DNA from: Bog-473 sp963726135
GTDB taxonomy: Bacteria; Actinomycetota; Acidimicrobiia; Acidimicrobiales; RAAP-2
Reading direction: 5' to 3'
Length of the DNA: 64,000 nucleotides
Assembly (NCBI GenBank): GCA_963726135.1
Contig: CAVSBE010000008.1
Span: 1,488,001-1,552,000, forward strand
Shown: one piece after another, positions 56,405-64,000 of the stretch
Numbering within the stretch: position 1 is the first letter of the stretch
How the letters are laid out: every line of letters begins with the position of its first letter
The notes under the pieces: model-generated
The model's database searches: none
Seen by the model: the letters and a program-made list of their open reading frames with translations, nothing else
What the model was told of the DNA's origin: nothing
Position numbers and translations under genes: made by a program

Positions 56405-57127
56405 ATGACGTTGCTCCGCTCCAGGCCACGGCCACTCGTGATTGTCGGGGCTGGTGGATTCGCACGCGAGACCGTCGAGGCGATTCGGGCCATCAACGCG
56501 GTGGCCCCCAGGTGGGAACTGCTCGGATTCCTGGACGACAATCCCGATCTGAAAGGCGTCGAGATACAAGGTCTTCCCGTGCTCGGGCCGGTCGCCATGG
56601 TGCAGGATCTCGACGGTCCCTCCGTTGTCGTCTGCACCGGGCGACCGGACAACTATTTCACCCGAAGTCAGATCGTGGAACGGCTCGATCTCCCACTCAG
56701 TCGCTATGCGACGGTGGTGCATCCGACGGCAAGCCTTGCACCGTCCACGTCCGTGGGGCGCGGCACGGTCATCCTGGCGGGCGTTGTCAGCACTGCGTCA
56801 GTCCATATCGGCCGACACGTCATGGTGATGCCCGGCGCAATCTTCACCCATGACGATCACCTGGCGAATTTCGTCACCGTGGCCTCACGTGTCTGCCTCG
56901 GAGGTGGAGTCCGGGTCGGCGAAGGCGCCTATCTGGGAGCGGGGGCCCTTGTCCGTGAGTCCCGGACGATCGGCTCATGGGCACTTGTGGGCATGGGTGC
57001 GGTCGTGACCAAGAACATCCCTCGTAATGAGGTCTGGGCGGGTGTTCCGGCACGGAAGATATCGGAAATGGAGGTACCCGCACGCATGGGCGCCCGTCGA
57101 CGCCTCTCGCGCGAGTTTCCGGGATGA
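56405..57127 (+). CDS. PglD/NeuD-family sugar O/N-acetyltransferase
   Basis: 240 aa. N-terminal Rossmann-like part (LVIVGAGGFARETVEAIRAI, LLGFLDDNPDLKG), then hexapeptide repeats (STSVGRGTVILAGVVSTASV, HDDHLANFVTVASRVCLGGG) and the closing VWAGVPARKI. Uses acetyl-CoA on an amino or hydroxy group of a nucleotide sugar. It may act after the 44045-45232 aminotransferase, as PglD acts after PglE (inference). ATG at 56405 chosen for its fit to the family start; the frame is open upstream. Confidence 0.85.
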   Translation: MTLLRSRPRPLVIVGAGGFARETVEAIRAINAVAPRWELLGFLDDNPDLKGVEIQGLPVLGPVAMVQDLDGPSVVVCTGRPDNYFTRSQIVERLDLPLSRYATVVHPTASLAPSTSVGRGTVILAGVVSTASVHIGRHVMVMPGAIFTHDDHLANFVTVASRVCLGGGVRVGEGAYLGAGALVRESRTIGSWALVGMGAVVTKNIPRNEVWAGVPARKISEMEVPARMGARRRLSREFPG

Positions 57128-57624
57128 CCCCTGGAGGTGTCTCGAGCCGCTCGAGAACCTCCTTCACGGAGTGACGTGGGCCCGCTGGTGCAGCGAACAA
57201 CGGTCATTCGGCCGGCACGCCTGCTCCTCGGCTCCCAGCGGCCCCTATCGAATCGTCCAGGCAGTTGCCCCTGTCCCGGGACGGTGCGTGCGCTCCTGGC
57301 GTACCCCTTGGCACGGAGCACGGACGGCAGATGGTTGGTGGACTTAGCGATCCAGCGCAGTGGGGACATGAGGGCGCCGCGGGCGTCGGGAGAGATCACC
57401 TATTGCGGCCCATCGTCGCGCCCGCCATCGCGCCCACCCCATCCGAGCATCCGGACACAGGCACCGGCCACCCGCGACAAGCTGCGCTCCTCGAGCAGCG
57501 GCGGCGGGGTTTCGAAGCCGCTCTTCACCGACGTCCATACCACAGGGCTGCAGTGCGCCAGTTAAACTCTTGTAGACAAGTAACCAACTGTATATGCGTT
57601 CGTGCGGTAAGAGTGGAGGGGTCG
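57128..57624. other. Intergenic stretch with no gene seen
   Basis: 497 bases without a credible gene. AT-richer just before the lipoprotein gene (about 57565-57600), a likely promoter. Confidence 0.4.
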
Positions 57625-58260
57625 ATGCGGCGGAGGCGCAGGGTCGCGATTGTCATTCCCTGTAGAGCATTTAGCGCCAGAACTAGTCGGTCCGCGCGAA
57701 CTTCCAACGGGGGCACATGGTACCGTCGCGCGGTTGTGGGCGTATGTCGGCGTTCAATCGTTGTCGGATTCCTCAGCCTCGGCGCGGTAGCTCTGAGCGC
57801 CTGCGGGGGTGGTCAGAGCTCCAGTACTGCCCAAAAGGCAGTACAAGGGCAGCAAGCCGCACAAGCTGAAAAGGCCAAGCAGAATGGGAAGCTCTCCGAC
57901 ACCGTCATAGGAATGCACTACGTCCAGATGGCCAAGTCGGTAGATCCATTGACGTCGCAGCTGTCCGCCGAATTGTCCGCTGGTCGAGCGCTCCCGGATC
58001 TACAGGTGAAGACAGCTGTGTCGGAGTTGGAACAGTTCGACGCAGCGATGCTCAGATTGAGCGTTCCGCGTGACTTGCGCGTGACCCTAGACACCTTACG
58101 TACCGCGGACGAACGTCTCGTCAAGGACCTCACGGCCATAGAGGACGCAAAGACGGTGACGCCCCAGCAACATGCCGCAGCGCGCATCGCCCTCCAACGG
58201 CAGCACGCGGCGGCATCGGCACTGTCGACCGCCTTAGGGTTATCTGGGTCAACTCATTGA
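57625..58260 (+). CDS. Putative lipoprotein with helical domain
   Basis: 211 aa from an ATG with GGAGGGG three bases upstream. The lipobox LSAC (Cys about residue 60) follows VVGFLSLGAVA, so the signal is preceded by an unusually long basic N-terminus; a GTG at 57736 would give a normal-length signal. The mature part is helical and rich in Ala/Gln/Lys (STAQKAVQGQQAAQAEKAKQ), then SELEQFDAAMLRLSVPRDLR and QQHAAARIALQRQHAAASAL. No family recognised. Confidence 0.65.
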   Translation: MRRRRRVAIVIPCRAFSARTSRSARTSNGGTWYRRAVVGVCRRSIVVGFLSLGAVALSACGGGQSSSTAQKAVQGQQAAQAEKAKQNGKLSDTVIGMHYVQMAKSVDPLTSQLSAELSAGRALPDLQVKTAVSELEQFDAAMLRLSVPRDLRVTLDTLRTADERLVKDLTAIEDAKTVTPQQHAAARIALQRQHAAASALSTALGLSGSTH

Positions 58261-58429
58261 CCACAGATCTGCTTCTGCATCGAAAATGGAGGCTGCAAGA
58301 CATCCGAAATCATGGCAACGCCTGAGCAGGCGCGCATGACCTGGGCTGAATTGACATCAAATCGGCCAACGGCCACGCCAAGATGGAAACCGATGAATCA
58401 GAAGTGTTCCACGAGGCTGAAACGGTCAT

Positions 58430-59486
58430 TCATCGGTGGCCCAGGGGTATGACTGCACCGTTCTGATTCAAACTCGCCGAGGTCGCCTCCAGAATACGCA
58501 GTACGCGAAGGCCGGCGCGACCATCGGTCAGGGGAGCACGCCCTTCCCGGATTGACGCCACAAATTCAGCAATGACGCCGTTCAAGGCTTCGGTCACGGG
58601 CAGAGCGGGAGCACTGAGATCTCCGTAGCGATACGACACCTTCCGTTTCGCGTCTCACCTGGGAGCTCACGGAGGCGTCCGAGTCCAGGACATCCACTCC
58701 CTTGTCGTAGAGGCTGAGCCGTTGTGTGAGGTTGAGGTCGTCCCAGACGACCATGCGCTCAGAGCCGCCGATAGTGACAGTGCGCACCTTGGTCGGGCTG
58801 AGCCAGTTGACATGAGAGTGCGCCAAACCCCCTCCTTCCAGGTGAAGGGTCAGGTATCCTACGCAAGCGAATCCCGTCCCCAGCGGATCGGCCCCGAGCG
58901 CGGAAACGGCTACCGGCCTCGAACGCTCTGGCAGGAAAGTGTCCAGAATGGCCAGATCGTGGGGCGCCAGATCCCAGAAGACGTCGATATCGGACTGAAG
59001 CAGTCCTAGATTGGTCCGCACAGAATCGACGTAGTGAATCTCCCCCACCATACCTTCGGACACGAGGCGCCGAATCTCCTGAACGGCGGGTGTGTAGCAG
59101 TAGGTGTGATCGCACATGAGCACGAGTCCGAGATCCTCCGCCGCTTGGACCAGTTTCTCACCCTCTGCAACCGTTGCGCCGAGGGGCTTCTCCACCAAGA
59201 CGTGCTTGCCTGCCTCCAGACAGGCGAGCGCCACTTCGACGTGGGTATGGGCAGGAGTCGCGATTGCGACTGCGTGAACAGCACGATCGCCGAGGATTTC
59301 GTCAATGTCGTCGGTCACCCGGATCGTGCTGTAGCGGCCTACGGCACTCTGGGCTCGCGCCACATCGAAGTCGCAGACCCATCGGAGGTCACAGGCCGCC
59401 GAGTTGGAGATGTTGCGGACGAGGTTCGGACCCCAGTATCCCGCGCCGATGACAGACATTCCCAACCTGCCCGGGGCCTGCGTCAT
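58430..59486 (-). pseudogene. Gfo/Idh/MocA sugar dehydrogenase (WbpB/WlbA-like), frameshifted
   Basis: From the ATG at 59486: MSVIGAGYWGPNLVRNISNS (NAD site), HAVAIATPAHTHVEVALACL, VLVEKPLGATVAEGEKLV (EKP motif), CDHTYCYTPAVQEIRRL and DVFWDLAPHDLAILDTFLPE. At about 58640-58655 the frame shifts; the true C-terminus continues as KVSYRYGDLSAPALPVTEAL through ILEATSASLNQNGAVIPL to 58430. One indel in ACGGAAGG-like sequence explains it. The family oxidises UDP-GlcNAcA at C3, the step before the WbpE-type aminotransferase. Function depends on whether the shift is real. Confidence 0.82.
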
Positions 59487-60052
59487 ATTCAAACTCACCG
59501 GCGGTCTCGCTTTCGTTGCCAACGTTCAGAAGTCCCATCGATGAGATATGCACCTTTGAGCCCGGAAACCCGGCCACACTCACTCTGTGGTCGCATGCCT
59601 GGGCAGCTCCCTCCAAAGGCGTGATGCCTACCCCATCAGCTCATAGTGAGCCCTCAGGCGCTCCTCTGATACGCGGAGTGACACGACACTGGGAAATGAC
59701 CACGCCAGCCCTGCAAGGGGCACCATCTGACTGATTCTTCTCGATCAAGAATGTGGAACTCTCCTGACGGATCCGTTGGGCTGCTCAGAGCATCCACGGA
59801 CACCGCGTGAAAGCCGGCTGCTCCCCCACCACGCCAGCTGGCTCAACCGGCTCGAGGTGGCAACGGTCCTGGAGGAGCATGGTCCAACCGCGTCCACATG
59901 CATACCGCCTTCGACAAGTGATCTTGCGGCTCCTGCATGAAGATGTCGTTCAGATGGGCCATGAGCGAGACCGGTTATGATCCGATGGGTGCGAAACAAC
60001 ACTCCACGTGTCGCGCACACGTCCGCATAGTCGAGAGTCGTAGAGCGACTGG
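59487..60052. other. Intergenic stretch with no gene seen
   Basis: 566 bases between divergent genes. No credible frame. Probably two promoters. Confidence 0.4.
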
Positions 60053-61054
60053 ATGGCTCGCGTGACAGAACTTTCGGCCTCGCTGAGAAGCGGCCAAGAG
60101 CTTCGCGATCCCAACCGGGTTGACTGCGGCGTGATCATCGTCACGCACAACAGTGCTGACGACCTTGGTCGGTTGTTGACATCGCTCCCGGCCGCGACGG
60201 AAGGACTTCGGATACGAACGGTTGTCGTGGACAACGCTTCGTCGGACGACACCTGGGCCGAGATCCTCGCGTACGACGCCGTCTTAGGCATCTCTGCAGG
60301 TGGCAACCTGGGTTATGCCGGGGCCATCAACGTCGGCCGCGAGCACGTGGGGCCTTGCGACAGCCTGCTGGTTCTCAACGCGGACCTCGTTCTCAAACCG
60401 GGATCCGTGGGGGCCTTGTTCGAGGCCCTCAAAGAGTCTCACGCAGGAGTGGCGGTGCCAAAGATTCTTGACGAAGAGGGCCGCCTCTACCTGTCACTTC
60501 GACGAGAGCCAACCCTGATTCGGGCATTATGTGACGCCTGTCTTGGTTCTCGACTTGGTTCCCGACCAGGATGGTCGAGCGAGATAGTTCACGATCATGC
60601 GGCGTACGGCGGAGTCCAAACGGTCGAATGGGCTAGCGGAGCGGCGCTATTGATCAGCGATGGATGCAACCGCGATGTAGGACCGTGGGACGACCGTCGA
60701 TTCTTCTTGTACTCAGAAGAGACGGACTTCTTTAGACGAGCGAGGCTGGCCGGCCACCGATGTGTGTACGTGCCGAACGCTCGGGTCCTTCATCGACTTG
60801 GCGGGTCAGGAAGATCACCTGAGTTGACCGCCCTGATGGCCGTCAACAGGGTGCGCTACTACGAGAAGTATCACCACCGCACTTTCTCAAGCCTGTTTCG
60901 CGCGGTGGTAGCACTAGGTGAGATGCTGAGGGTTACCCATCCATGGCACCGATTGGCCTTTCGCACGGTTCTGCGCCGCAAGTCCTGGGCGGAACTACCC
61001 GGAGAGCCTCGTCCTGCGCGAGCAGATCGACACTGCGACCCGTCGGATCAATGA
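60053..61054 (+). CDS. Glycosyltransferase family 2 (rhamnosyltransferase WbbL-like)
   Basis: 333-aa GT-A-fold enzyme. CGVIIVTHNSADDLGRLLTS, VVVDNASSDDTW, NLGYAGAINVGRE, LLVLNADLVLKPGSVGAL (metal-binding NAD), WASGAALLISDG and the catalytic FLYSEETDFFRRARLAGHR. The whole pattern is that of WbbL-like transferases adding rhamnose or a similar sugar to a lipid-linked glycan. Convergent with gmhB; the stops overlap by about 7 bases. Confidence 0.9.
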   Translation: MARVTELSASLRSGQELRDPNRVDCGVIIVTHNSADDLGRLLTSLPAATEGLRIRTVVVDNASSDDTWAEILAYDAVLGISAGGNLGYAGAINVGREHVGPCDSLLVLNADLVLKPGSVGALFEALKESHAGVAVPKILDEEGRLYLSLRREPTLIRALCDACLGSRLGSRPGWSSEIVHDHAAYGGVQTVEWASGAALLISDGCNRDVGPWDDRRFFLYSEETDFFRRARLAGHRCVYVPNARVLHRLGGSGRSPELTALMAVNRVRYYEKYHHRTFSSLFRAVVALGEMLRVTHPWHRLAFRTVLRRKSWAELPGEPRPARADRHCDPSDQ

Positions 61055-61596
61055 GAATACGAAGGAATCCCCTCACCGAGGACCATGGACACTGCTGATG
61101 CGAGATCCGGCGCAACGGCGTCGGCGTACGTTGCCTCTGAGCGCTCCAGGATTCGAATTGTCGCGGTGCCTGCGGCGATGCCGGCTGCAACATCACTCTC
61201 GCTGTCCCCGATCATTATGGATCTGGAGAGCTCAATCGTAGGATGCTCTAGCGCAGCGAGCTGCAAGAGACCCGGAAGCGGCTTTCGGCAGATGCACGAC
61301 TCCTTGGCATGGGGACACACATAGATAGCGTCTATGTGGGCATTTACCCTGCCGAGCAATGCGACCAATTGGTCATTGACTGCTATCACGTCATCCATGC
61401 TCAATAGACCTCTTGCGACACCCCGCTGGTTCGATATGAGGATAACCATCACTCCCGCCTCGTTGAGACGGCGCACGGCTTGCCCGGCATTGGGCAAGAG
61501 TCTTATCTCACCGGGTGTGCGTATATAGTCACCCTCCGATGCTCGTCGGTTTATCGTGCCATCTCGATCGAGGAACGCTGTCGAAAAGCTACTCAT
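61048..61596 (-). CDS. gmhB: D-glycero-D-manno-heptose-1,7-bisphosphate phosphatase
   Basis: 182-aa HAD-superfamily phosphatase. Motif I FLDRDGTIN (D, D), motif II ISNQRGVARG, the zinc loop CPHAKESCICRKP (Cys/His ligands) and motif III MIGDSESDVAAGIAAG. The zinc loop separates GmhB-type (and histidinol phosphatase) enzymes from other HADs. Start at 61596 gives MSSFSTAFLDRDG. Downstream of gmhA with a 4-base gap, completing the phosphoheptose route. Confidence 0.9.
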   Translation of the reverse strand: MSSFSTAFLDRDGTINRRASEGDYIRTPGEIRLLPNAGQAVRRLNEAGVMVILISNQRGVARGLLSMDDVIAVNDQLVALLGRVNAHIDAIYVCPHAKESCICRKPLPGLLQLAALEHPTIELSRSIMIGDSESDVAAGIAAGTATIRILERSEATYADAVAPDLASAVSMVLGEGIPSYSH

Positions 61597-61600
61597 GTCG

Positions 61601-62242
61601 TTATCGAGACGAGGAAAACAGCTCCGCTTCCACGAACTCGCAGATTGTATGACCGAGGACCATGCAAGCCTCCTGGATTCGCGGAGTTTCATCAGACGGG
61701 ACTTGGATACAGACGTCAGCAAATTCCGCTACACACCCGCCATTGCGACCTGTCAGGACTATTGAGAGGACGTTGAGTTCACGCGCGGTCTTGACAGCCT
61801 GCAAGACATTGGCGGAGTTGCCGCTCGTCGTAAGCCCAATGGCGACGTCGCCACTGCGTGCCAAGCCCTCCAACTGACGTGAAAACACCTGATCGTACCC
61901 ATAGTCGTTCGCGATAGCGGTCAAGGCTGCTGTCGGATCGGCGAGACACAAGCCAGGAATTGCCGGTCGATCGAAAGCGAATCTCCCGAGGAATTCAGCT
62001 GCGAGGTGACCGGCGTCCATTGAGGATCCCCCATTACCAAAGAAGAAGATCTTTGCCCCACCTGCGAGCCGCACTGAGATCTCGATCGCCACCTTTGCGA
62101 TGTCCGAAAGGCATCTTGAATCGATCAGTTGTTCGATGACGTTAATATGGTCGCGCACTCGGCGAGTAAAGAGCTCCGCCGCCGCGATCGCCGGCTCGAT
62201 CGCCGGCTCGATCGCCGACTCGATCGCCACTACCTCCGCCAC
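61601..62242 (-). CDS. gmhA: Sedoheptulose-7-phosphate isomerase
   Basis: 213-aa SIS-domain isomerase, first step from sedoheptulose 7-phosphate to heptose. Visible: IFFFGNGGSSMDAGHLAAEF, FGNGGS phosphate loop, ANDYGYDQVFSRQLEGLAR, GLTTSGNSANVLQAV and a closing ETPRIQEACMVLGHTICEFV. The N-terminus carries a small tandem repeat (ESAIEPAIEPAIAAA; 12-base units near 62178-62225), which is unusual. The start overlaps the end of the kinase gene by 13 bases. Confidence 0.93.
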   Translation of the reverse strand: MAEVVAIESAIEPAIEPAIAAAELFTRRVRDHINVIEQLIDSRCLSDIAKVAIEISVRLAGGAKIFFFGNGGSSMDAGHLAAEFLGRFAFDRPAIPGLCLADPTAALTAIANDYGYDQVFSRQLEGLARSGDVAIGLTTSGNSANVLQAVKTARELNVLSIVLTGRNGGCVAEFADVCIQVPSDETPRIQEACMVLGHTICEFVEAELFSSSR

Positions 62243-63306
62243 GTCCTCACACCCTCACCAACAAATGCGAAGTCTGCTGCCGATACTCCCATCTTTTCGA
62301 GTTCAGCGGTTACCTTGTGGCGCAACTCGAAATCGACGTAGAACAGAATGTATCCTCCGCCACCCGCGCCAGTGACTTTTCCACCCCTCGCGCCCGCGCG
62401 CATCGCTACGTCGTAGACCTCATCGATGAATTCAGTCGTGATTTTGGGAGACATCTTCTTCTTCGCCTCCCACGCCTGGCCCAACAGACATCCGAATTCA
62501 TCCAATTCACCCCAAAGAAGGGCATTCTTCATAGCGACTGCCAGCTCCTTCTGGGTCCGGAGTCCCTGCAAGGTGTCGGGCACTTCCTCCTTGAGGCGGG
62601 CTGTCTGATCACTGATAATTCCATCGGATCGGCGAGAGAGGCCCGTATAACACAGGATGAGATTCATCTCGAGTTCCGCGATCGTATCGCCCTGAATTCT
62701 CAGTGGATTCACTATGACGTGATCCGAGAACTCGATGAAGTTGAACCCACCGAAGGCTGCCGCGTAGTGGTCCTGAAGCCCACCCTCGATACGGAGATCT
62801 TCCCGCTCAATCTCCGCTGCGACGCGCGCAATATCGTAACGACTCATTGACATGTCGTGATACTCGTTAAGTGCGGCCACCAAGGCGACGATGACAGCCG
62901 ACGATGAGCCAAGTCCGGAGCCGGGTGGAGTGGCGGAGGACAAGACGAGAGAGTAACCCGGCTCTTCCCGCCGCCAGACTCTTCGGATAGCGGCCTTTAC
63001 TAGGTCGAGATTCCCATCGAATTCGAATCCGGTCTCATTCGACAGGGCCAGCGATAAGCCATAGTCGACTGATTCAACATTTACCCGCCCAAGAGTGTGT
63101 GGGCATAGAGACGCATGCACAAATCGGTCGATGGTGGCGCTCAGAACTGTTCCACCTTCGGTCTCGGGGAAAGGAGAGACGTCGGTTCCCCCGCCCGCAA
63201 AGCTTATACGGACTGGTGCTTTGGCTCGGATTGGGCGCAAGTGGCTCCGCACGGCATCAACAGTGAATGGATAAGTCTGGTCGCGAGTAGACAGGGTCTG
63301 GATCAT
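62230..63306 (-). CDS. hddA: D-glycero-alpha-D-manno-heptose-7-phosphate kinase
   Basis: 358-aa GHMP kinase. N-terminal RAKAPVRISFAGGGTDVSPF (typical of heptose/fucose kinases), the ATP loop PPGSGLGSSSAVIVALVAAL, DHYAAAFGGFNFIEF and the C-terminal GGKVTGAGGGGYILFYVD. With gmhA and gmhB it gives heptose 1-phosphate; the last nucleotidyltransferase (HddC type) is not in the window. ATG at 63306 chosen for the family start (IQTLSTRDQ); upstream codons read through the next gene. Confidence 0.9.
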   Translation of the reverse strand: MIQTLSTRDQTYPFTVDAVRSHLRPIRAKAPVRISFAGGGTDVSPFPETEGGTVLSATIDRFVHASLCPHTLGRVNVESVDYGLSLALSNETGFEFDGNLDLVKAAIRRVWRREEPGYSLVLSSATPPGSGLGSSSAVIVALVAALNEYHDMSMSRYDIARVAAEIEREDLRIEGGLQDHYAAAFGGFNFIEFSDHVIVNPLRIQGDTIAELEMNLILCYTGLSRRSDGIISDQTARLKEEVPDTLQGLRTQKELAVAMKNALLWGELDEFGCLLGQAWEAKKKMSPKITTEFIDEVYDVAMRAGARGGKVTGAGGGGYILFYVDFELRHKVTAELEKMGVSAADFAFVGEGVRTWRR

Positions 63307-63311
63307 GGGAT

Positions 63312-64000
63312 TCAACCGCCTGCGACGCCGACCCCAGCGCCGTGACCAGAGTTGGCTTGTCCGGGCGCCGGCCCGATCAAACGCATCCGTGCACTTGCGA
63401 CGAGAAGTCGACATGCGAAGGGCACGTCGTGGATGACATAGCGAGAAAAGAGGCGCCTGGGCTCCTGAACCAGGCGAAAGAGCCACTCAAGACCTACCCG
63501 CTGCATCCATTTGGGGGCGCATCGCACACGTCCGGCAGCCATCGTGAGGGTTGCTCCCGATCCGATGAACCACATCGATGGAAATCGTGCTGTGAGGAAT
63601 GACATAAGTCGCTCTTGTTTAGGAAATCCAAGTCCGCAAAAGACGACGCCCGGTCGTACGCTGTCCAACTGGGTGACGATTGCGTTCATACAGCACTCAT
63701 CATCCTCGAATCCGTGGGGTGGGCAGTGCGTTCCAACGACGCTCAAGTTCGGGATCTCTTGGGTCAGCGCAGCAGCTGCCTCCGCGGCCACTCCGGACTC
63801 TCCTCCAAGGAGGAATACTGAAACTCCCCGCAACGAAGCTGCGCGGCAAAGGGTCCAGATCAGCTGGCGTCCCGGAACCCTCTTCACGAGCGGGGTTCCT
63901 TGGAGCCGGCTTGCCCAAATCAAGGGCATGCCATCGGCCACCGCGAAACTGGCGCGCCGGGAAAGTTCCATGAGGTCCAAATCGTTGGCTGCCTGACGGA
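63312..64000 (-). CDS. WecG/TagA/CpsF glycosyltransferase (5' end beyond window)
   Basis: Transfers a sugar (such as N-acetylmannosamine(uronic acid) or glucose) onto lipid-linked sugar for surface polymer. Visible: DGMPLIWASRLQGTPLVKRV, VFLLGGESGVAAEAAAALTQ, VFCGLGFPKQERLMSF, GSGATLTMAAGRVRCAPKWM and WLFRLVQEPRRLFSRYV. The frame is open to the window end (AANDLDLMELSRRA), so the N-terminus is missing. The tail past RLIGPAPGQ is Gly-rich. It ends 5 bases before hddA, one operon. Confidence 0.9.
   Translation of the reverse strand, partial: RQAANDLDLMELSRRASFAVADGMPLIWASRLQGTPLVKRVPGRQLIWTLCRAASLRGVSVFLLGGESGVAAEAAAALTQEIPNLSVVGTHCPPHGFEDDECCMNAIVTQLDSVRPGVVFCGLGFPKQERLMSFLTARFPSMWFIGSGATLTMAAGRVRCAPKWMQRVGLEWLFRLVQEPRRLFSRYVIHDVPFACRLLVASARMRLIGPAPGQANSGHGAGVGVAGG

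Noticed and set aside
55614..56465. 283-codon minus-strand frame upstream of the giant gene
   Set aside because: Composition is not protein-like, and it overlaps the start of the acetyltransferase gene.

Overview
The window comes from a high-GC actinobacterium. Evidence: a WhiB-family regulator, a LytR-CpsA-Psr protein with a C-terminal LytR_C domain, a 15-bp Fur-type operator, many GTG/TTG starts with 4-bp overlaps between genes, and an RNase P RNA. An Acidimicrobiia-like soil lineage is my guess from gene content; the sequence does not prove it.

1-14 kb is dense core genome: an acyl-CoA dehydrogenase (cut by the window edge), an LCP ligase, WhiB, a Fur-rubrerythrin-FeS(CCG)-DUF3501 peroxide/redox operon with its operator, pyrE, a PadR regulator fused to a membrane protein with an operator over its own start codon, a DUF3293 gene, and a glpD / alkylglycerone-phosphate-synthase-like / glpK operon. 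14-19 kb holds two paralogous secreted repeat proteins (Ig-like/DUF11 domains) ending in an AFTG-membrane-RRR tail, each followed by the same kind of long hairpin. 19.2-21.3 kb is non-coding debris: three diverged copies of a ~550-bp repeat and a truncated IS3 transposase. 21.7-25.4 kb is a tight operon xseA-xseB-metallo-hydrolase-ferredoxin reductase, divergent from rnpB.

The 3' end of rnpB (25857-25886) is repeated 29/30 at 30091-30120. The 4.2 kb between looks like a decayed integrated element: a truncated SGNH hydrolase, a broken IS110 transposase, a secreted Ig-like protein framed by 36-bp direct repeats, and a WhiB gene interrupted by one in-frame TGA. From there to about 40 kb follows a plastic region of small detoxification-type genes (HxlR-SDR-SRPBCC, further SDRs, LhgO) in which several genes carry single frameshifts.

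40.8-64 kb is a cell-surface glycan region: NAD-sugar epimerase, a WbpD/WbpE pair and a WbpB-like dehydrogenase (amino-sugar uronate synthesis), another DegT aminotransferase and a PglD-like acetyltransferase, a GT2 glycosyltransferase, the heptose genes gmhB-gmhA-hddA, and a WecG/TagA/CpsF glycosyltransferase running off the end. A ~2,850-residue secreted protein (dimethylformamidase-like N-domain, five DUF4082 and about eleven fibronectin III modules) sits in the middle of this region.
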